NCBI RefSeq assembly: GCF_000346755.1
Contig: NZ_ANNV01000129.1
Coordinates: 1-38,419, forward strand
Source: Pseudomonas sp. CBZ-4
Lineage (GTDB): Bacteria; Pseudomonadota; Gammaproteobacteria; Pseudomonadales; Pseudomonadaceae
Reading direction: 5' to 3'
DNA length: 38,419 nt
Shown here one piece after another: positions 33,587-38,419 of this stretch; the stretch's first letter is position 1, and every line of letters begins with the position of its first letter. Made by a program: the position numbers and the translations under genes. The notes beneath the pieces are model-generated. The model saw only the letters and a list, made by a program, of their open reading frames with translations, was not told the DNA's origin and ran no database searches.

Positions 33587-35083
33587 ATGTTCGTCGCCGC
33601 CATCGCCTTTGTGCCAGGCACACCCAAGGTGCAACAGATCGTCGAGGCGTTCAGCCAGGCCATCGAGACGGGCGAGTGGGCGCCGGGCAGCAAGTTGCCG
33701 TCCGTGCGCGAACTGGGCCAGACCCTCGGTGTGAGCAAGTTCACCCTCAATGAAGCCCTCGACCGCCTGCGCGGGCGCAACCTGCTGACGTCCAGCCAGG
33801 GCCGTGGCTATTTCGTCGCGGTGGACAGCGCCCGCCCGGCTTCATCGGCCTGGGTCGAATTGCTGCCTCAGGATCTGCTCAGCGTACTGCGCCGCCCGCT
33901 GGCCACGGTCTACGGCGACCTGCGCCCCGGTGGCGGGCACTTGCCGGAAGACTGGCTGGACAGCGACGCCATCCGCCAAACCCTGCGCAGCGTGGTGCGC
34001 GCGCCGTCGTTGCGCATCGCCGGGCTGGGCACGCCGGCCGGGCTGCTGCCGCTGCGCCAGGCCTTGCAGCAAAAGTTGCACGGCGAAGGCTTGTCGGTGC
34101 CGGTGGAGCAAATCATCACCACCCCCAATACCGTGCAGGGCCTGGACATGCTGATGCGCCTGCTCGCCCGCCCCGGCGACAGCGTGTTGCTCGACGCGCC
34201 GTGCTACTTCAACTTCCACGCCAACCTCGCCCTGCACGGCGTCAAGGTGCTGACTATCGAGCGGCGCCCCGACGGTTTCGACTTTGTCGCCCTCGAACAA
34301 CTGCTGGCCGAACATCGCCCCAGCCTGTACCTCACCACCGGCGTGCTGCATAACCCGACCGGGCACTCGTTCAGCCCCGGCCAGGCGTTCCGCCTGTTGC
34401 AACTGACGCGCCAGTACCAGTGCCACATCATCGAGGATGACCTCTACGGCGACCTGCACCCCAACCCGCCACCGCGCCTGGCCGCCCTCGCCGGCCTGGA
34501 CCAGGTCACCTACCTGTCGGGTTTCTCCAAGATCCTCAGCGCCAACACCCGCGTCAGCTACGTGGTGGCCGCGCCGCAACTGGCCGCCAACCTGACCAAC
34601 ATGAAGCTGATGAGCGGCGGCATCACCTCGGAGCTGTTTGAACAGGTGGTGTACCGCATGCTCAGTGAAGGCAGTTACGCCAAGCATCGCAAGCGCATGC
34701 AGCAGCGTCTGACGGAGGCCGGCGGACGCGTCGAGCAATGGCTCAAGCGCTGCGGTTGCGTGTTGCCGATGGGCTATGAAGGCGGGATGTTTATCTGGGC
34801 GCACCTGCCGCCGGGCGTCAACGGCGAGCGATTGGCCCAGGACGCCTTGAAGCAAGGCATGGTGCTGGCGCCGGGCACGCTGTTTGGCTACGACCCGGCC
34901 CTGCCGGAGGCGATGCGCTTCAATGTGGCCCACAGTGATGCACCACAGGTGCATCAGGTGTACGAAGCGCTGCTGCGCAAACACCGCATCAGCGGCGATG
35001 GGCCAGCGAACGTACGCAGCGATCCCCCAGGCTCTGCACGCCCTGCACCAGCAGCACCAGCACAACCACCGTCACCACCATGA
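33587..35083 (+). CDS. MocR-type transcriptional regulator (GntR HTH plus aminotransferase-like domain)
   Basis: This 498-aa regulator has an N-terminal GntR winged helix (about 10-75: QIVEAFSQAIETGEWAPGSKLPSVRELGQTLGVSKFTLNEALDRL) and a C-terminal class I aminotransferase fold that binds PLP. The PLP lysine is K315 in YLSGFSKILSANTR, with the NPTGHSFSP and EDDLYGDL blocks before it. It likely controls the divergent LysE exporter, sensing an amino acid or PLP. The Pro/Ala-rich last 31 residues are read from the antisense of metI and look like a non-homologous extension: the family would be expected to end near KHRIS, about 467. AAGGA precedes the ATG. Confidence 0.9.
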   Translation: MFVAAIAFVPGTPKVQQIVEAFSQAIETGEWAPGSKLPSVRELGQTLGVSKFTLNEALDRLRGRNLLTSSQGRGYFVAVDSARPASSAWVELLPQDLLSVLRRPLATVYGDLRPGGGHLPEDWLDSDAIRQTLRSVVRAPSLRIAGLGTPAGLLPLRQALQQKLHGEGLSVPVEQIITTPNTVQGLDMLMRLLARPGDSVLLDAPCYFNFHANLALHGVKVLTIERRPDGFDFVALEQLLAEHRPSLYLTTGVLHNPTGHSFSPGQAFRLLQLTRQYQCHIIEDDLYGDLHPNPPPRLAALAGLDQVTYLSGFSKILSANTRVSYVVAAPQLAANLTNMKLMSGGITSELFEQVVYRMLSEGSYAKHRKRMQQRLTEAGGRVEQWLKRCGCVLPMGYEGGMFIWAHLPPGVNGERLAQDALKQGMVLAPGTLFGYDPALPEAMRFNVAHSDAPQVHQVYEALLRKHRISGDGPANVRSDPPGSARPAPAAPAQPPSPP

Positions 35084-35654
35084 TCTCGTTGTTGAAGCGC
35101 TGGTAGCCGTAGCGGATTGCCAGATCGCCCAGCCCACCGCCGCCAATCACCCCGGCCATCGACGAAAAGCCGATCAGCATGACCAGGGTCAACGTCACCC
35201 CGGCCACCAGCGCCGGCAGGGCTTCGGGCAGCAACACCTTGAGGATCACATGGCGGATATCGCCGCCCATGGCCACGATGGCTTCGATGCGGCCCTTGTC
35301 CACTTCGTCCAGCGCGGTTTCGACGATGCGCGCAAAAAACGGGAACGCGCCAATGGTGATCGGCACCACGGCGGCGGTGCTGCCCAACGTAGTGCCGACG
35401 ATCAGGCGCGTCAGCGGGATCAACGCGATCAGCATCACCACAAACGGCAACGAGCGCCCCAGGTTGATCACCGCGCCCAGCCCGCGGTTGAGGCGTGGCA
35501 ATGGCAACAGCCCGTCGCGTCGGCTGATAAACAGCAACACGCCCAGGGGCAAGCCGATCAACAAGGTAAACAACCCGGCCAGCAGCACCATGTACAGGGT
35601 TTCGCCGGTGGCGTTGAGCAGCAGTTGCAGGATGTCATGCCAATCGGTCTTCAT
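34989..35654 (-). CDS. metI: ABC transporter permease, MetI-like
   Basis: This 221-aa membrane permease is of the D-methionine/NLPA MetI type, with about five helices and the ATPase-coupling EAA-like loop ([47 protein letters not shown]). The C-terminus ([34 protein letters not shown]) is also typical. The chosen ATG 35654 overlaps the metN stop by 4 bases and gives a length close to E. coli MetI; upstream codons are metN antisense-like noise. It is the last gene of the operon. Its final 95 bases overlap the end of the convergent MocR gene. Whether the cargo is methionine is less certain than the family. Confidence 0.88.
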   Translation of the reverse strand: MKTDWHDILQLLLNATGETLYMVLLAGLFTLLIGLPLGVLLFISRRDGLLPLPRLNRGLGAVINLGRSLPFVVMLIALIPLTRLIVGTTLGSTAAVVPITIGAFPFFARIVETALDEVDKGRIEAIVAMGGDIRHVILKVLLPEALPALVAGVTLTLVMLIGFSSMAGVIGGGGLGDLAIRYGYQRFNNEIMVVTVVVLVLLVQGVQSLGDRCVRSLAHRR

Positions 35655-36397
35655 ACCGCCCTCACCACTTGCCGGCTGGGGGCCAGCGAACGACCGAGGC
35701 GCGAGGCCGGGTCGGCTTGCAGTTGCAGCAGCGTGCCGCTTTCCACCACGCGGCCATCGGCCAGGGACACCGCGCTGTCGCAAATCGCCTTGACCACTTC
35801 CAGCTCGTGGGTGATCAACACAATGGTCACCCCCAGTGTGCGATTGATATCGCGTAACAGCTCAAGGATCGACGCCGTGGTTTCCGGGTCCAGCGCGCTG
35901 GTGGCTTCGTCCGACAGCAAATACGCCGGCCGCGCCGCCAGCGCACGTGCGATGCCTACGCGTTGTTTCTGCCCGCCCGACAGCTGCGAAGGAAACGCCT
36001 GGGCCTTGTCACTCAAGCCCACCAACGCCAACAACTCGGCGACCCGCGCCGCACGCTCGGCCTTGGGCACATTGCCGATCTCCAGCGGCACCGCGACGTT
36101 ATCCGCCACGTTGCGCGAATGCAGGAGGTTGAAGCCCTGGAAGATCATGCCGATGCGCTGGCGTTGCTCGCGCAAGGCCTTGCCGGTGAGTTGCGTGAGG
36201 TCCCGGCCGTCCAGCAGGATGCGCCCGCTGCTCGGCCGTTCCAGCAGGTTGAGGCAGCGCAGCAAGGTGCTTTTGCCCGCGCCGCTGCGCCCGACGATGC
36301 CAAAGATCGAGCCTTCGGCGATGTGCAGCGAGACGTTGTCCAACGCCGGCGGCTGGCCGTCGGCGTAGGTTTTGCTGACGCCCTCGACGGCGATCAT
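35651..36397 (-). CDS. metN: ABC transporter ATP-binding protein, MetN-like, lacking the NIL domain
   Basis: This 248-aa ATPase has Walker [11 protein letters not shown]-loop [24 protein letters not shown], signature LSGGQKQR, Walker [17 protein letters not shown] and the switch His in LITHELEV, all of MetN type. E. coli MetN is about 343 aa and ends in an ACT-like NIL domain that binds methionine and inhibits transport. Here the protein stops right after the nucleotide-binding domain, so that feedback module is absent. The stop is clean and overlaps metI by ATGA, so this looks like a natural short form rather than a frameshift. It overlaps metQ by 4 bases as well. Confidence 0.87.
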   Translation of the reverse strand: MIAVEGVSKTYADGQPPALDNVSLHIAEGSIFGIVGRSGAGKSTLLRCLNLLERPSSGRILLDGRDLTQLTGKALREQRQRIGMIFQGFNLLHSRNVADNVAVPLEIGNVPKAERAARVAELLALVGLSDKAQAFPSQLSGGQKQRVGIARALAARPAYLLSDEATSALDPETTASILELLRDINRTLGVTIVLITHELEVVKAICDSAVSLADGRVVESGTLLQLQADPASRLGRSLAPSRQVVRAV

Positions 36398-37188
36398 TCG
36401 ACCGCCACCGGGATTACGGAGCCTGCGTATTTCTCGCTGATGAACTTGGCCACCTGCGGCGAGCGCAGGTCCTTGGCCAATTGCTCGATGCGCGGGTCCT
36501 GCGCCAGTTTTGGCGTGGTCACCAGGATATTCGCGTAGGGGTTGCCCTTCGCCGCTTCCAGCCCCAACGCGTCCTTGGCCGGTTCCAGCCCGGCTTCCAG
36601 GGCGAAGTTGCCGTTGATCACCGCCAGGTCCACATCATCCAGCGCGCGCGGGATCTGCGGCGATTCGATTTCAAGAATCTTCAAGTGCTTGGGGTTTTCG
36701 GCGATGTCTTTTGGCGTGGCCTGGTCCTTGGCCGCATCGTTGAAACCCGGCTTGAGCTTGATCAAGCCATTGGCTTGCAACAGGTACAGGGCACGGCTCA
36801 GATTGGTGACGTTGTTCGGCACGGCAACGGTGCCTTTGTCCGGCACCTGGTCAAAGCTTTTGTGGCGGCGCGAATAAATGCCCAGCGGCTCGATGTGCAC
36901 GGTGGCGGCCACGGTGAACTTCTGTCCGAGGGCTTGCTCCTGAGAGGCCAGGTACGGCAGGTGCTGGAAGTAATTGGCGTCCACATCACCATGGGCCAGC
37001 AACTCGTTGGAGTTCACACCGCTGGGGATCTCGATGATTTTCAGCTTCAGGCTCGGGTCGAGTTTCTGTACGTATTCGAGGATCTGCGCGTGGGGAATCG
37101 GATCGGCGGCAACGCGCAAGGCATCGGCTGCCGACACGTTGAACGAGGCCAGCAACACTGCCAGGGTAAGGGCGGATTTCTTCAACAT
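36394..37188 (-). CDS. metQ: ABC transporter substrate-binding protein, MetQ/NLPA family
   Basis: This 264-aa periplasmic protein belongs to the NLPA/MetQ family: an N-terminal signal peptide (about 1-21, cleavage near VSAADALRV), then [79 protein letters not shown], and a C-terminal family block. Many MetQ proteins are lipoproteins, but no lipobox Cys is seen here, so it is probably soluble. The start has a GGAG a few bases before it. It lies 14 bases after an oxygenase gene and overlaps metN by 4 bases, so all four are one operon. The ligand may be methionine, a derivative, or another sulfur compound. Confidence 0.9.
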   Translation of the reverse strand: MLKKSALTLAVLLASFNVSAADALRVAADPIPHAQILEYVQKLDPSLKLKIIEIPSGVNSNELLAHGDVDANYFQHLPYLASQEQALGQKFTVAATVHIEPLGIYSRRHKSFDQVPDKGTVAVPNNVTNLSRALYLLQANGLIKLKPGFNDAAKDQATPKDIAENPKHLKILEIESPQIPRALDDVDLAVINGNFALEAGLEPAKDALGLEAAKGNPYANILVTTPKLAQDPRIEQLAKDLRSPQVAKFISEKYAGSVIPVAVE

Positions 37189-37202
37189 GGGTGAACTCCA
37201 GA

Positions 37203-38240
37203 TCAGGCGGACAGTGCTTGGGGAAGTGTGGCATCGGCGTAGAAACGTTGGGCGACATCGGGGTGCGAACGCAGGCGGCCTTTCAGGTAGTTCCAGCCGA
37301 CATCGCGCAGCAGCGGGTTGCGCGGGTCGCTTTCGGGGCCGTGGGCATCACGCAGCAATTCAGGGGCAAGCTGGTACACCGGCACCACCGCGTCCAGCTG
37401 CGCGCCGAGGAAAAATGCGAGGGACAAGCGCTCGCTGCCCACCGGCGGCGAGACCACACGGTGCACGGTGGCGCGCAGGTAACCGTTGCTGGCCAGCTCG
37501 AGCAATTCGCCGATGTTCACCACCAGGGTGTCGGGGCGCGGCGACGCATCGATCCAGCGACCGTCCTCCACTTCCACCTGCAAGCCGGCTTGCTGGTCTT
37601 GCAGCAGGAAGCTCAAGAAACCGGAGTCCTTGTGCGCGCCGACGCCTTGGCGACTTTGCTGCGCATGGCGGCCGGGGTAGCGGATCAGCTTGATATGTTC
37701 GTTGGGTCTTTCGCCGTACAGCGCGTCGAAGGCGTTTTCCGGCAGGGACAAGGCCTGGGCAAACGCGCGCAACAGGCGCAGGGCCATTTGCGTCATCGCC
37801 TGCTGCCAGGCGAGCACCAGGGGCTTGAGGTCGGGCAACGCCTGCGGCCACAGGTTGGGGCCTTGCAGGCGGGCCCAGGCGGCGGGGTAGTGCTGCGCAC
37901 TCAATGGCTCACGCTCGGCGCCCACATCGAACTGTTCGCGCAGGTCTGGCTGGCCACGGGTGATCTCCGAGGCGGCGCGGTTGTAGCCGCGAAAGTGTGG
38001 TGAATGGATCATGCCGACGGCGAGCTTGTCGGCTTCAGGCAGGGCAAAAAATGCCCGCGCCTGCTGCTGCACCTGGGCGAGCAACGCCGGGTCGATGCCG
38101 TGGCCAGTGAGGTAGAAAAAGCCGATATGCCGCGCGGCTAGACGCAGCTCGTCGAGGAACTGCTGGCGTTGTTGCGGGCCGGCGTCGAGCTGTGACAAGT
38201 CCAGTAGCGGCAAGGTGGTGATTGACTGAAGCTGCGACAT
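37203..38240 (-). CDS. Isopenicillin N synthase-like 2OG-Fe(II) oxygenase
   Basis: This 345-aa protein is a non-haem iron dioxygenase of the isopenicillin-N-synthase/2-oxoglutarate group. The DIOX_N-type segment is LPLLDLSQLDAGP and IGFFYLTGHGID. The metal triad is H203-x-D205 in GVGAHKDSGF and H260 in ATVHRVVSPP, and R271-x-S273 in SERLSL binds the 2-oxoglutarate carboxylate. Being first in an operon with a MetQNI-like importer suggests that it acts on the imported compound. The organic sulfur or amino-acid substrate is unknown. GGAGTGAG precedes the ATG and could be partly hidden in a hairpin (38248-38277). Confidence 0.88.
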   Translation of the reverse strand: MSQLQSITTLPLLDLSQLDAGPQQRQQFLDELRLAARHIGFFYLTGHGIDPALLAQVQQQARAFFALPEADKLAVGMIHSPHFRGYNRAASEITRGQPDLREQFDVGAEREPLSAQHYPAAWARLQGPNLWPQALPDLKPLVLAWQQAMTQMALRLLRAFAQALSLPENAFDALYGERPNEHIKLIRYPGRHAQQSRQGVGAHKDSGFLSFLLQDQQAGLQVEVEDGRWIDASPRPDTLVVNIGELLELASNGYLRATVHRVVSPPVGSERLSLAFFLGAQLDAVVPVYQLAPELLRDAHGPESDPRNPLLRDVGWNYLKGRLRSHPDVAQRFYADATLPQALSA

Positions 38241-38247
38241 CGGCGGC

Positions 38248-38277
38248 TCACTCCATGAACGTCTTGGGTTGGAGTGA
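38248..38277 (-). promoter_or_regulatory. Leader hairpin that could mask the ribosome-binding site
   Basis: In the minus-strand transcript TCACTCC (38277-38271) can pair with GGAGTGA (38254-38248) around a 16-base loop. The GGAG in the right arm is the ribosome-binding site of the oxygenase gene, seven to ten bases before its ATG at 38240. This could limit translation of the whole operon. The 63 bases beyond 38277 are AT-rich and must hold its promoter, which I cannot place. Confidence 0.4.
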
Positions 38278-38360
38278 CCAATCTAAATGATCTTAAAAAA
38301 TCGTAATAAATACCTTTTTAGCATTAGCTTAGGCCGTCCAGCGGCCGAACTCGGTCAAAG

Positions 38361-38419
38361 TGTGGGAGCAGGTTTTTGTGGGAGCTGGCTTGCCTGCGAT
38401 GCAGGCACCGCGGTTCGCC
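38361..38419. repeat. REP element, partial at the window edge
   Basis: TGTGGGAGC starts at 38361 and again at 38377. From 38377 the sequence follows the REP arm (TGTGGGAGCTGGCTTGCCTG, then CGAT) and diverges after that to GCAGGCACC. It runs to the end of the window, so its partner arm cannot be seen. It lies upstream of the oxygenase/metQNI operon. Confidence 0.8.

Noticed and set aside
35651..36397. metN as a truncated pseudogene
   Set aside because: The frame is intact, the stop overlaps metI by ATGA, and no remnant of a NIL domain is seen afterwards, so a natural short form is simpler.

Overview
The window looks like a chromosome segment from a member of the Pseudomonas fluorescens group. 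The grounds are the GC-rich, C/G-ending codon use of most genes, the acoABC/acoR arrangement, the OmpR-type two-component system beside TonB receptors, and copies of a REP element of the kind common in fluorescent pseudomonads (1-38, 5341-5429, 22080-22168, 38361-38419). No RNA gene, insertion sequence, phage gene or CRISPR array was seen.

Region 1 (1-6427) is an acetoin / 2,3-butanediol catabolic locus. acoA-acoB-acoC (minus strand) encode E1 alpha, E1 beta and a hydrolase-type E2 of the acetoin dehydrogenase complex. The divergent acoR encodes a sigma-54 activator. A convergent SDR gene probably encodes 2,3-butanediol dehydrogenase / acetoin reductase. A good sigma-54 promoter precedes acoA, and nearly identical 17-bp palindromes lie upstream of acoA and of the SDR gene, which suggests a small AcoR regulon. 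Region 2 (6428-12690) holds a TonB siderophore receptor, an unusual repeat-bearing metzincin-type metalloprotease, an AhpD-like protein and an MscS channel fused to a cyclic-nucleotide-binding domain.

Region 3 (about 12800-16880) is an AT-rich block unlike its neighbours. It is a tight four-gene operon: a P5C-reductase-like enzyme, a class I methyltransferase with an NPPGW motif, an EamA/RarD-type transporter and a sarcosine-oxidase-like flavoenzyme. Two of its three junctions are ATGA overlaps. I do not recognise the set as a named pathway. It is the best candidate here for an undescribed system, perhaps making or modifying a small imine/amine or N-methyl amino-acid metabolite and exporting it.

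Region 4 (16889-26491) has a pirin, an OmpR-type response regulator and sensor kinase with a Fur-like box upstream, a convergent CirA/FepA-like TonB receptor with its own Fur-like box, and an RND efflux pair (lipoprotein adaptor plus permease). Region 5 (26590-31589) is a mosaic Rhs protein whose C-terminal tip looks like a CdiA-type RNase A toxin, followed by an overlapping CdiI-like immunity gene. Region 6 (31689-38240) has a MASE2-GGDEF diguanylate cyclase, a LysE exporter divergent from a MocR-type regulator, and a minus-strand operon of an isopenicillin-N-synthase-like oxygenase with metQ, metN and metI-like genes. Its MetN lacks the usual C-terminal regulatory domain.

All calls come from reading the sequence and from remembered family signatures. 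No database search was run.
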